DNA from: Adineta steineri
Lineage: Eukaryota > Rotifera > Eurotatoria > Adinetida > Adinetidae
Direction of reading: 5' to 3'
NCBI GenBank assembly: GCA_905250115.1
Contig: CAJNOI010000001.1
Span: 194,580 to 258,579, forward strand
DNA: 64,000 bases
The translations under genes were made by a program, and so were the position numbers. Position 1 is the first letter of the stretch; every line of letters starts with the position of its first letter. A model generated the notes under the pieces. It was not told the origin of the DNA and did not search any database. It saw only the letters and a list, made by a program, of their open reading frames with translations. Below are positions 12,158 through 23,374 of the stretch, piece by piece.

Positions 12158-15100
12158 ATGGTGAAAATAGAGGCGATAAAACCGGTTGTTCGTTCTCGTT
12201 CATCATCCTCATCATCTGATAGTGATTATGATGATATAAATTCAACATCATCATCTGACTCTGATTTATCTCTTATTGAAACATCTCTAACAAATTTATC
12301 AAAGTCTTGTCAAAAACGTAAAATCCCTACATCTGCTCATATTATTCCTCAGGGTACATTAATACGTGATGTTAATAATAATCTTTGGATGATACATCAA
12401 TGTGTTAAAATATCCCATCATAATGAAAGATTTATTTATTTATGTAGTCAAGTTAAAAGATCATTAGCAATAAATGAAATGAAAATATCCGAAGATATTC
12501 AACAGCAAAATATAGTTAAAACAAAAATCTCACCATTAATGTATTTAACTGATAAATTAAAACAATCAAGACAAGCAGTTATTGATAAAGCACGTGCTAA
12601 GAATGATAAACTTGATTATGTTTTTTATGGAGCTGTTATTGGAGATACAAATAAAGAAATTGATTTAATTATAGCAAATAATGAGAAGTAAAATAGATAT
12701 TAACCTTTTTTTTTGTTTTGATTAAAATTTTATTTTTTATTTTAGACAAACAGCATCAACAACTAAAAATTCCTTAATAAATAAATCCCTATCTACATCA
12801 ACAAATGAGCAACATTCCAATAAAATAATTCATGGTATCGTTGAATTTCTAAAAGATGATGATACATATGATGAAAATAAAATAAATAAATATTCGATTG
12901 AAATGATATTTATACAAGATAAAAAAAAATCTAATACGATTGTTAATCCATCTGAATTACTTCAACAAATTCTTAAAAAAGAAATTGAAAAATTAAAAGA
13001 TCTTCGGAGAAAAAATTTAATATTAAATAATAAAACAACTGGAGATACACATAAATTTATTATAACAAAAAAACCTGGAAATTCTCAATATGATATACAA
13101 GAAACAATAAATGATGACGGAGAAAATTCTTCTTCAACATCATCTATTGAATCTTCAACAATAAAATATTTACTTAAACTTGAATTAAATACTTCATCAA
13201 CAACAAAACAATATACAATTGATCATGAAATAGCTTTTTATTCTCGTTTTGCAACACATGATAAATTAAAATCCTATATAAAACGACATAATTTAATGTA
13301 TATTGCTATACCAGAATATATATCACATGGAACATATAAACATATAAATTTAACCTATAAATTTTTAATTATGGAACAATATCGTGAAAATCTTCGTTCA
13401 CTTATTTATTCTTATGATCAATCTTTACCAGAACATAATGCATTAAATCTTTTTCTACAAATGTTATATGTTATACAATTTATACATGAAAAAAATTATG
13501 TTCATCAAATTATTAAACCAAAATACATGATGTTTGCTAATAAACAACCATATTTTATTTTTTTAACACAATTTCGAACTGTTAAAAGTATTCATGATAC
13601 AAATACTACATCAAGTAAATATTTCTTATTCTTATATTGAGCTCTTCATTTGAATACAAGAAGGGATATAGGACAGTTACTCGCTGCACGGTAAAAAAAT
13701 GAATGAAAAATAATCAACTCTACAAAAAAGGATTCATAAGTATGCTAGATTCTTTATCAAGTTTTCATAAAAAATTCTTAGAATGTATCATCAGGTTTCG
13801 CAGTTCACTAGTCCATAGTCGAAGTTTCTCCAAGAGTGTATTATAATTTGATACATTCATATACCGTATTGTGGGGTTCATTATTTTACATTTATTTTTT
13901 GTACTGCAGCGGAAATGTTGAGACTCGAAAACAAGAATTACTATATATATATATATTATTTGATTTTAATCTTAGATGAAGTCCCAAATGAAAATCGTGT
14001 AAGGATAAATAGTGAAAATCAACATATAAAACAACAAAATTTTCAAGTTAAAAAAAAAGTCAAACGTTCACATCGTACACAATTAGCTGCTATACATAAT
14101 AAAACATCATCAGTTGTTCCATCATTACATGTCGTTGATATTCCAAGTCCAATAATTGAAGAAGATAATTTTCTAATAAATTCTAATCAATATTATCATC
14201 CATTTAGTGTTTATTCATCACTTGATATGCATTTAAATAATAAACAAACATATCGTGGTGATTTAGAAATGCTTGGTTATAATTTAATTGTTTGGTCTGG
14301 TGGACGATTACCATGGGATAAGAAAAATAAGAATATACATTTTAAATTTCAACGTGATACAATACCAAATGAAAAGAAATTAGCAAAATCAAATGTTAAT
14401 GAATTTGTTAAAAAATGTTTCTTTATGAAATTAATTTCACCTGTTACTTTACGTGCTATTTGTGATTATATGTCAACTGTTTATCAATTAAATAGTGATG
14501 ATATGCCTAATTTTGATCAATTACGTGCACCAATTAAAGAAATTGTTAAAGCTTTAGGTTTTAAGGTTAATATTATTCGAAATAGATTTCTATGAAATAT
14601 TTTCATAGATGGTTTTTTTGTTTTTCTAGGCAAATGCATGTCTTCGTTTATCAAATTCAAAATCAAAATCAACAAATGCATCAAATAATGCAAATAATAA
14701 TAGTTTGAATTCTTCTGCTCAAACACAAACAGCTAAAACTAATGGAAATATTGATAAACATATTAATATTAATGATATGACATCACCAGCTAAAGAACTT
14801 GAGGTTGAACAAGATGATCTTGATGACGATGAAGATGATGATGATGATGATGACGAAGATGATGATGATGATGATGAAGATGATGATGAAGATGAAGATG
14901 ATGAGGTTTTATTTCATATTTTTCTTTTTAAGACAAACAAATGAAATTCTACAGAAAAATATTTTCATATTTCTAGACTCATCCTTGTCCACCGGGATCA
15001 AGTTCATGTGAAGAAGATAATTCAAGTGATGAAAATGATGATACTCGAATGGAACAACAAGCTCCATCCGTACCTGGACAATCAACAAATACGAAATGTA

Positions 15101-15279
15101 AACGATGTGGTGGTGATCATTCACTTGAAGATCAACAATCTCAAACAAGTAGTGATAAACAAAGTAATAGTGGTACTATTCCAGGTTCAAATAATACTAC
15201 AAATACTCTTACTTATCAACAAAAACGACAACGATCAATTGCTAAACGACTTCAATTACGTCGTAAAAAGAAAAATTAA
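12158..15279 (+). CDS. VRK/CK1-family pseudokinase with acidic, zinc-knuckle-like tail
   Basis: Five exons (12158-12687, 12746-13614, 13976-14565, 14630-14905, 14977-15279) sum to 855 codons plus stop. The central region follows the vaccinia-related kinase pattern: SRFATHDKLKSYIKRH, 'YKFLIMEQYRENLRSLI', 'VIQFIHEKNYVHQIIKPKYM', then 'TYRGDLEMLGYNLIVWSGGR' and LPWDKKN. The catalytic HGDIK is HQIIK, so the proton-acceptor Asp is gone. The DYG magnesium site reads TQF, and no glycine-rich loop is visible, so it is probably catalytically dead, VRK3-like. The N-terminus is Ser-rich; the C-terminus has a long Asp/Glu run and a CKRCGGDH knuckle with a basic end. Its role is likely scaffolding in the nucleus (inference). 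The start ATG directly abuts a TTTTCTAG acceptor. Confidence 0.8.
14815..14905 (+). repeat. GATGAT/GAAGAT triplet repeat encoding an Asp/Glu run
   Basis: A near-continuous purine-rich triplet tract inside exon 4 of the pseudokinase encodes about 30 acidic residues. It continues in frame to the donor at 14906. Confidence 0.8.
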
Positions 15280-16190
15280 TTTTTTAATCAAAAAAAACAA
15301 AAAAAACCCAAACAACTATATGTACATATTTTAAAAGAAAAACAAAACAAAACAAAACATAAAGCCCAACAGAACACATTGAATTTTTATCGTTCGTTTC
15401 TTTTTTTAAAAAAAGCAAAACAAAAAAAACTCCTTTTTTGTTATGTACATGTGTGGAATAAGATTCAACAAAACGGATAACATTTTGTCTTCAATTGTGT
15501 GCGTGTGTGTGAGTGAACAGTTCATCACTATCTACTTTCTGAGTTATTACTCTGTTATATGCGATGATTTATTTTTTGCTTTCTTTTTTTCCGGTCGGTC
15601 CGATATTTTTATTTGTGATAGACCTGTTTTATTCTGTCTCTTTTCTTTCTTTTTTTTTATCTATCATTACTTTTATCCTTGTTTAATGCATGCATACAAA
15701 AAAAACTGCTATTTGAGTAAAAAAAGAAGAAAACGAAGAAGGCAAAACATACATATACTGTTGTTTTTAAATTATAGATAGAAAATAAATCAACGAAAAA
15801 CAAAACATATTCTCTATACTTTTCTTTTTTTGTAATAAGACAAACATATGGATTTTCATTTGACAAAATTCATTTTTGTAAGCATTGTTTTCTTTCAGTG
15901 ATTCAGCATATCGGATTATTCATTGTCGATTTTATTACATAACATAAATAAAGAAATGAAATGACACTTAACTAGAAGTTTATCTGATTCTAATTTTCGT
16001 AACCGATTTAATTCAATCAATGCTTTTTCTTTATAAATTGAAATATGCAAATTTCTGTTGACGTACAAAAAAAGTCTAACTATCAGGTTTCTCCCATCTC
16101 TTATTTCAATATGTAGAAGTCGAAAGTTTTGTCAATATTTCAAATATATATATGTACTGAAATCTGATGTAATGACGTTAGTTTTATGAA
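15280..16190. other. 3' flank and gene-free region with A/T homopolymer tracts
   Basis: It holds the 3' end of the pseudokinase transcript, with AAAACAAAACAAAACAAAAC-type runs at about 15295-15440, and then unremarkable AT-rich sequence. I see no exon-like stretch. Confidence 0.55.
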
Positions 16191-16622
16191 ATGACAAATT
16201 TATTAGTTTTCTTTATCTTTTCTTGTATCATTCCTAAATGTCTTGCGGATATAACTGGTACGCATTATTTGGATACAGTCAATTGTTCATCATCTTCATT
16301 ATATGTTCCTCAAGGTCCTTACCTAATTAGTCATCATTGGCCTTTTACATCGATTACTATCCAATATGAAAAACAAATAACTAGAGGTACATGCTATCGT
16401 GATGGTTCTATTTATTTTGTTCTCAATAATAATAAGGTATGTTCAGGACTTTATTTTGGTGGACAAGCAAGACTTTTATGTCGATATGAAAATGAGGATT
16501 ATTGTGTGATTCATATGAAAACAGCTGATGGTAGTCGATTAACGTGTGATGGTTCGAAAATACAAACAATAACAAATAAATCAATTGTATTTATTCTTTT
16601 CATACTTTTTTTATTTAATTAA
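16191..16622 (+). CDS. putative secreted or GPI-anchored Cys-rich protein (143 aa)
   Basis: The family is unrecognised. It is a single exon. An N-terminal hydrophobic signal peptide (about residues 1-19, LLVFFIFSCIIPKCLA) is followed by a mature region with about seven cysteines and one N-glycosylation sequon (NCS, about residue 30). A final hydrophobic stretch (SIVFILFILFLFN) could be a GPI-attachment signal or tail anchor. It heads a cluster of three same-strand genes encoding secreted products (16.2-18.4 kb), which suggests extracellular or cuticle/pharynx roles, though nothing in the sequence proves it. Confidence 0.6.
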   Translation: MTNLLVFFIFSCIIPKCLADITGTHYLDTVNCSSSSLYVPQGPYLISHHWPFTSITIQYEKQITRGTCYRDGSIYFVLNNNKVCSGLYFGGQARLLCRYENEDYCVIHMKTADGSRLTCDGSKIQTITNKSIVFILFILFLFN

Positions 16623-16780
16623 AGGATGGAGAAAAAACATTTGTATTTTTTTTTGAATTTATAATCTTCAATACAGTTAAATGAAAGTCTAATTTTTCAA
16701 ACCTTCACATTTCATTGTATCCTTGAAATCTATGATTATACTTAACTAGCATTTTTTCATTTCATGATCATATATTGTCC

Positions 16781-17034
16781 ATGAAAAATTTAATTGTTTA
16801 TTTATTTATTTTACTTTCATCAATTATATCGATAACGTCTCAATATAAAAAACTTAAGTCTATGCATTATAATTATCAAAGGTTAGCAGTATTACACTAT
16901 ATTCTACGATATTTAATGCTTCACTTGAACATTCTTTCGTTTACTTTTTTGTTAATCCTTATTATAGGCCGATTTTGAACGTACATTTATATTCACCTAT
17001 AAACGTCATAACATTCTTCGTTGACAAAGTTTGA
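16781..17034 (+). CDS. candidate short secreted peptide (55 aa, two exons)
   Basis: ATG at 16781 opens a clean signal peptide (MKNLIVYLFILLSSIISITS). An exon to 16881 ends CAAAG before GTTAGC. A TTATTATAG acceptor restarts at 16968, and the frame closes at a TGA ending 17034. The two exons total 168 nt, exactly 56 codons including stop. The mature peptide would be about 35 residues with no cysteine. I do not recognise it. The frame-consistent intron and signal peptide favour a real gene, but the donor is weak. Confidence 0.4.
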
Positions 17035-17253
17035 TAATCCAAACATATATAGACATGCATTCAGAAGACATAGTCATGACTTTTCTCTTCAACGAGGACA
17101 ATAAGAGAAAAAAATGTAAGAAGACCTTCGATTAAGAAGGCGTAGTTCAAAAAAGAAACATGTTAATCATATATAAATATTCGATGAAAATTTCAAATGA
17201 TCGTTTGATTTTACAAATTCGCAATAAAATTAACTCTATCATAAACAACAATA

Positions 17254-18441
17254 ATGAAAACGTTTGCATTATTATTCATAAGTATTGTTATATTTGTTAG
17301 TAATAATGTTTATTCATTACCACCGATCAATTTTACGGATACTGTTTTAACAAATCGAATGATTGAAGCATTGAGTGAAGCTCTTACATCTCAAAATGAA
17401 CAACAATTAGCACCATTTCAACAAATTCGACAACATTTACAGCAAACATATCAGCAACAACAACAACAACAACAGATTTCAGATCAACAGCAACAATACT
17501 ATCAGCAACAGTTATTAAATCAACAACAACAACAACAACAACAACAACAGCAGCAGCAGCAGCAACAATATCTCGATCAGCAACAACAAATTTATCAACA
17601 ACAGCTTTTAGAGCAGCAATCAGTGAATCAACAGCAACTTCAAGAACATCCACAACAACAACAACAACAACAACCAGTTCAAACAAGTTATGTTCCTGAG
17701 CCACAACTAGTTCAAGCAAATTATCTTCCCGTGCAACAACCAGCTCAACCAAGTTATGTTCCTGAACAGCAACCAGGTCAACCAAGTTACTTGCCAGAAC
17801 AACCACAACAACCTGCTAATAATGATCCTCGAGGTAAAATTAAAGTAATTTCAATTGAAAAGTTATATACTTTAGTTTAGGATATTATTATCCATATCCA
17901 TATCAAAATGTTAATTGGTACAATTTCCCTAATTTATGGCCTTCAGTTGCCGGTGGTCAACTTGAGACTGTAGCAGCGCCCGTTGCAAGTGTTAACGCTC
18001 CATTGGCTGGTGTTGGTGCGGCTAATGGATGTCCGACAGGTCTTTGTCCAAAAGGTGCTACTTGTTCACAATTATCAGGTCAATGGCAATGTGGATGTAA
18101 TACAAATGATTGTAGTGGAAGTATGTTATATATATTTTTATTAATCGAAATACTACATATAAATTTTAAGGATTCTCTTTTTTACTTGATTCATTGAAAT
18201 TATACTTTATTTCGTTACTTATTAAATAAAATAATACGTATTTCGAATATTTTTAGTTCAAAATCCATGTGGTATTTATGGTCAATATTATTTTCCTTAT
18301 TATCCTGATGCAACACGATTTATTCAATGTGATCAAACTGGCGTATTTTGGATTCGTAGATGTGCTCCTGGTACTATTTTCGATCCAAAAATAAGTGTTT
18401 GTAATTATCCACCTGTTGTTGTCGAAGCTGGAAGAAAATAG
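17254..18441 (+). CDS. secreted Gln-rich protein with C-terminal chitin-binding type-2 domain
   Basis: Three exons (17254-17833, 17881-18120, 18257-18441) give 334 codons plus stop. It has an N-terminal signal peptide (MKTFALLFISIVIFVSNNVYS), then a polyglutamine region (about residues 60-145). Next come four PSYVPEQQ-like Pro/Gln repeats, a small Cys cluster (CPTGLCPKGATC...CGCNTNDC, EGF-like half), and a peritrophin-A/ChtBD2 domain in the last exon: NPCG...YYPDATRFIQCD...CAPGTIFD...CNYP. Family knowledge: ChtBD2 binds chitin in cuticles, peritrophic matrices and jaws. The likely role is an extracellular chitin-associated, perhaps viscous or self-assembling, matrix protein (inference). Confidence 0.85.
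17440..17670 (+). repeat. CAA/CAG microsatellite (polyglutamine coding)
   Basis: Mixed CAA and CAG codons encode several Gln runs, the longest about 17 residues (17519-17570). The codon mixture argues for selection or age against expansion of a pure repeat. Confidence 0.85.
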
Positions 18442-18906
18442 CAATAGAAAAACAACATATCATATTTATATTAATAACATTTCGTTTTTATTTCATTTCT
18501 CTCTTATAAAAAATTGTTCATATTTTTTCATAAAATAAAAACGTAGAAATATAGGTTTTATACAATTAATTTATTCATTTTTTTTTATTCAAATTCATTG
18601 ACAATTAAAACATAATAAAGAATGAAACTATTAAAATATAAAATAATGAATTATAAGATACTAAAATATAGATTGATAACTCTGAATAGTGAATGGGTAC
18701 ATTACATGTTAATATTCAATTCGATTTTTTTTTCATCAAGATTTCTTATTTATTGATTTCTTTTTTCTTCTAATCATATCTTTTGTTTTTTCTTATTATT
18801 GCTATGAAAACTTACAATATCATGATCACATATGTAATTTTGCGTTTTATTGATTTCAATCATATATTTTTTATAACGTACGAGCAGTAATGTGAATACT
18901 TACAGA
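18442..18906. other. AT-rich intergenic region
   Basis: It holds no exon-like sequence. Its right end carries TATTTTTTATAACG (about 18866) and a TTACAG just before the next ATG, compatible with promoter and 5'-UTR signals. Confidence 0.45.
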
Positions 18907-21900
18907 ATGGCGGCACGCGATAGCTCAACAATCGTAGATGATGCTGATCGAGCAATTGAATATTACGAAGAAATAGACAATCATAAACTTGATTTTCGAA
19001 AACGAAAAGCTCCTCCTTCAAAATCTATCACAATAAATGTACGAGAACCATCACCAGTAGTCGATCCTGTCAGACAACTTAATGAACAATTAAATCGACA
19101 ATTTCGACCTGATCTTGTAAGTTGAAACTTTATTAAATATTCTTTCATTATATTACTACGAACAAAATTTGATTAAAATAAATAGATTATATTTCAAATT
19201 TATTTGTTCTGTTTCAAATCAAAACAAAGAAAATAATCAATTTTTTTTGTATTGTTTAAGTATGACAAGAATGACTTTATGTGCTTCTTTTATATTGATT
19301 AAATACTACAAGTATTCAATTTTCCTTTTTACGTATCTAAATAGAAGAAAGAATTCATCAAATGATATAACGAGTAATGCAAAAATGTCAATCCATTTTT
19401 TATTAACTACGACGTGTTTTGTAAAAAATAAAAAAGACATATTCTGCATCTATAATGAAACCACTCCCTAGCAACATATTCACAATATTTTTCATCAAGT
19501 GCTACCTTTAAGTAACGAACATGTACCTAAATAAGACTAAAATACAATCTGGAAAATGACTGTAGTATTCGTACGAACTACCTATGAAAAATAAAAAGAC
19601 TTCTTTTAGAACAAGTTTTTGTTATTGTTACAATGTCTTTCTAGGTGCCACCCACACCTTCTCCACCATCAACACCAGAAGAATCACCAGTTATTCAACC
19701 AGTTGTTCAACGAACACCATCACCAAATCCTGTTGTATATGATTCACGTGTAAAGCCTGTTAAACCACCGAAAGAACCGAAAGAACTAAAAGAACCTTCA
19801 ATTAGTATCAAGGAAAAGTTACGCAGTCGTATTCATGAATTAACTGCACCTACTCCTGAACCAATTTTTTATACACCAGGTAAATAAAAACTACTATCAG
19901 ATAATGAAGGTCACAGAACTCTAGCTATTTTGATTAAAAGCTTAAAATTTTGATAGTAATAATTAATCAAAATTAACGTTTTTCTTTATAGAGATATTTG
20001 ATCAACAGACAACAGACGAATATCAAGCACTATCAGGTTTCTCATTCGTACCTATATCTCAACAGCAGCAACAAAAATTTCTAATGACTACTCAACCTTC
20101 ACAGCAACAGCCACAGATCTCCATAAAGACCAGACAATCTCAACCACCACAACAAATCTCCATGATGGCCAGACCTTCTCAGCCACCACAAAAAAATTCA
20201 ATGATGATAAGACCTTCACAGCCAGAGCAATCATCTCATCCTACTATATCACATTATCAACCTCCTACAATAGCTAATAACATATCTTTTAAGAATAATA
20301 AAGTCGCACCACCACTTCCTTCTAATTACAATAGACAAATGATAAATCAAAATTTACAATATGAATGTATGTATAATTTTCAATTGATCTGTTTTTCTTT
20401 CAGTAAATTATTTGTATCTTTTTTCTGTAGCCATTGGACGTTCATCATCATTAATGTCAACAAATCCACTTATTCAAACAAGCAATGGATACCAACAGCA
20501 AGCATATAATTATATTGATCAATCAAAAATCAACAAAAGAAAATCAAAACAAAAATCGATAACAAATTCAATTGATCCGCATAAATCATTTGATAGACAT
20601 AAATCATTTGCCCTATACAATCAACAAAATGGTCGTATTGGTATGTTCATTAATATCATTATAATAAAAATCTTAATTGAAATAATTTATAGAGGGTGTT
20701 GTTAAAAATCGACTTAATGTTGCTGTTGATAATGAAGATGGAGAGAAAATAATCGATGATGAATCAGCACCAAAAAGCAAATTAGTACGAATATTAGTGA
20801 AATATTTAGTTAAAAACTAAAATAATTATCTGTTTCAGGCTCTATGGCTTTCTCAACCATTATGTTTAGGATTGAAACGTTTAAGTGGTGGACTTTTATT
20901 TGGATCTATGATAATACTTGGTACTGCATCATTCGCTGGTCTTATAGCTTCAATTGTTACATATAGCCAAGGTAAAAGAACGAAAGTTCTTTTGTTTTTT
21001 GTCTTACCTACTAATATGTTCATATTATTATTTTCAGATAATGTAACTGATGCTCAATGGAAAATTTTAGGTATGGTTGTTTGCACTATAATAATCATAA
21101 CAATAATTGTTACATTAATTGTATTTATTTGTTGTTTTAAATATGGTTATATGTTTAATAAAGATGAAGATATTGATCCAGATGATCCATCAGCAACATA
21201 TGATGCCGATGGAAATGAACGACAAAAAGCTGTTTTAAGAAAAATCTATAAATTTAACCGTCCAACTGAAGGATCATCAATACCATCTGGTATGGTTCAG
21301 GATGTTTCAACACCAGGATCAATTTCTTATCCAACTGTTCAGGTTACTGATAAACAAACAAATACAGAATCAACGATTGCTACGGTACGTCCAAAAGATT
21401 TTGATCGTGGTGTATGGCCATCAATGAATTCTTATGGTGGAATAATGTATCGTCCATTAATTCCACCAGATATGGTTTCTCGTTTTATTCAAGTATTACC
21501 ACAAGATATTGAAGAATCATTACAAGTACCACAAATTATTTATCAAGTTGTTGCTCCAGTAAAAAGAGAAGTTCAACCACGAATAATTCAAATAGCTTCT
21601 CAACAAGCACCTGTTGTTGAAGTTATTGAAACAAAACAACCACGAACTCGTGTTGAGTATATTGATGTTGAAGAACAACAACCAGAATATGAAATTATTG
21701 AAGAAAAACGACCACGTCGAATTATTCAACAACAGCAACCAGAATATGAAATTGTTGAAGAAAAACGACCACGTCGAGTCGTTCGACAACAACAACCACA
21801 ATATGAAGTTGTGGAAGAAAAACGACCACGTCGACTTGTTCAACAACAATCCCAACATGAATATGTTGAAGAAATTGCTAATCAATCAGAATCATCATCA

Positions 21901-22020
21901 ATAGAAGAATTTGTACAAGTTATTGATGCTCCAAAACAAACTCGACAACAACGAAGAAAAAAAGATAAAAAACAAAACTTTGGTGTTTCTGTTAAACGTA
22001 TTCAATCGAATAACGATTAA
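18907..22020 (+). CDS. two-TM Gln/Pro-rich protein with tandem EEKRPRR repeats
   Basis: I do not recognise a family. Seven exons (18907-19116, 19645-19879, 19992-20366, 20431-20640, 20693-20784, 20839-20971, 21038-22020) sum to 745 codons plus stop. The first half is Pro/Gln/Ser-rich and low-complexity, including three MMxRPSQPPQ-like repeats. Two hydrophobic helices follow, LFGSMIILGTASFAGLIASIV and ILGMVVCTIIIITIIVTLIV, with a short N-x-T-bearing loop between them. After them comes a long tail with imperfect repeats of about 19-20 residues containing QQPEYEIIEEKRPRR (21670-21865). Both termini are predicted cytoplasmic. It may be a membrane scaffold. The repeats are nearly identical in DNA as well, suggesting recent duplication. 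Confidence 0.7.
21661..21866 (+). repeat. tandem ~60-bp coding repeat
   Basis: About three and a half direct repeats, each encoding E-E-Q-Q-P-E-Y-E-I-I-E-E-K-R-P-R-R variants (GAAGAAAAACGACCACGTCG recurs). The period is a multiple of three, preserving the frame. Confidence 0.8.
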
Positions 22021-22531
22021 TCATATATTTTCTTGTAAAAGTTTATAATTTAAATCATATTCATGCTTAAAAATATTTTCTTTCTTATTAAATTTTCTAT
22101 TTCTTTATATTAAAAACAGATGAGTGAAACTCGATTAATAAAATACACTGTCAAAAATTTATATAACAAAAAATATTGATAAGAATTTTAGCGACCTCTT
22201 TTTTTCTTCTCGATGAATCCGGAACGTTATATACAATGCATCATTTATTTGATGCGATAGCCGCCGTCTTCGAGCGACATAAAATGCACTTCTTCTACAG
22301 TTTTTTTTCTCATAGATAAAATTCACGAAGACTCTTTTTCGTTCTCTCATCGATACCTAAATGCATGCCATTATTACTGAAGGAATAATCTGCTATGTAC
22401 CTGAATATTAGAGAAAATTCTCGAATAATCTATAATAGTGATCGATATGATATATATATATATAAACTAGTCCTGTTCTGACTATTGTTTATTCATTTAC
22501 AGATTGATTCTAGCAATACACACATTTCATA
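22021..22531. promoter_or_regulatory. intergenic region with heat-shock promoter of the sHSP gene
   Basis: The left part is the 3' flank of the two-TM gene. The right part holds a heat-shock element and TATA box described separately. No coding signal was seen; the minus-strand ORF here lacks splice or start support. Confidence 0.6.
22413..22425 (+). promoter_or_regulatory. canonical heat-shock element
   Basis: GAAAATTCTCGAA is a perfect three-unit alternating array (GAA-nn-TTC-nn-GAA), the HSF1 trimer site. It lies about 107 bp upstream of the sHSP ATG and about 30-40 bp upstream of a TATATATAAA box (about 22452-22467). The arrangement is what a stress-inducible promoter should look like. 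Confidence 0.85.
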
Positions 22532-23241
22532 ATGGCTTCATCTCGTCTTATTTTACGACTTGTTGCACCAAATAGTCTTAGTCGTCTATCAACAATAGGC
22601 AACACAAATGGTTCAATACGTCATTTTTTCTATCGCAATCCAAGAAATTTACCTGATGTATTTCTTGGTTCATCATCAAATGTCTTTCGAGATTTAGAGA
22701 AAGAATTTGAACGTATGCAACGACAATTTGATAATTATTTTCGTGGTAGTAATAATAATAATAATATTAATACTAATGATAATCGTTCATTAGCTAATTA
22801 TTCACGTGATAGTACGAATGGTAAATATATATATTTTTGTCTTTATTAAACAATTCTATATTATTTTATTTAGAAAATCATATGATTGTTACTGAATCAG
22901 ATGGATCAAGAAAATTTCAACTTGCATTTGATGTACGCGGTTTTGAACCTGAACAAGTTAAAATTAAAACACAAAATGGTACATTAACTATTTCAGCTAA
23001 GAAAGAAAATAAAGTATGAATAAAATTTATTTATTTATTTCAAATTATTTATATATTTTAATTCTAGGCTGATAATAGTTATTCTCTACATGAATTTAGT
23101 CAATCATATACATTACCACAAGATCTCAAGGTCGATGATTTAAAATCAACATATACAGAGAATGGTATTCTTTCAATTGAAGCACCATTACCTAGAGCTG
23201 AACCAAAAGATCGTCAAATTCAAATTGAACATTCAAAATAA
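22532..23241 (+). CDS. small heat-shock protein (alpha-crystallin / HSP20)
   Basis: Three exons (22532-22820, 22874-23013, 23068-23241) give 200 codons plus stop. The alpha-crystallin domain runs from about residue 105 to 190: FQLAFDVRGFEPEQVKIKTQ, TLTISAKKE, YSLHEFSQSYTLPQDLKVDD, and the signature ENGILSIEAPLP. The N-terminus is Ser/Arg/Leu-rich with few acidic residues (SSRLILRLVAPNSLSRL...SIRHFF), which may be a mitochondrial presequence (inference). The family forms ATP-independent holdase oligomers. The upstream heat-shock element supports stress induction, relevant to desiccation-tolerant animals. It is convergent with the next gene. Confidence 0.92.
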
Positions 23242-23374
23242 ATAATTTTCTGTTCCCCTTTTTTTTTCTTTTTTGTGTATGATGTTTGGATATTTGCAAA
23301 GTCATTTTTATTCAAGCTCGTTTAATTTATAAATAAAAATTAAAAAGTCAGATTAAATGTCTATTTACAATATT

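Noticed and set aside
14799..15334. Met-rich and other plus-strand ORFs overlapping the acidic run
   Set aside because: They are frame-shifted readings of the GAT/GAA repeat in the pseudokinase exons, whose own frame is supported by splice phase.
17384..17806. Minus-strand 140-aa Val-rich ORF
   Set aside because: It is the antisense shadow of the CAA/CAG polyglutamine tract of the chitin-binding gene.
21520..21885. Minus-strand 121-aa hydrophobic Trp/Phe-rich ORF that looks like membrane helices
   Set aside because: It is antisense to the EEKRPRR coding repeats, and its periodicity simply mirrors them.
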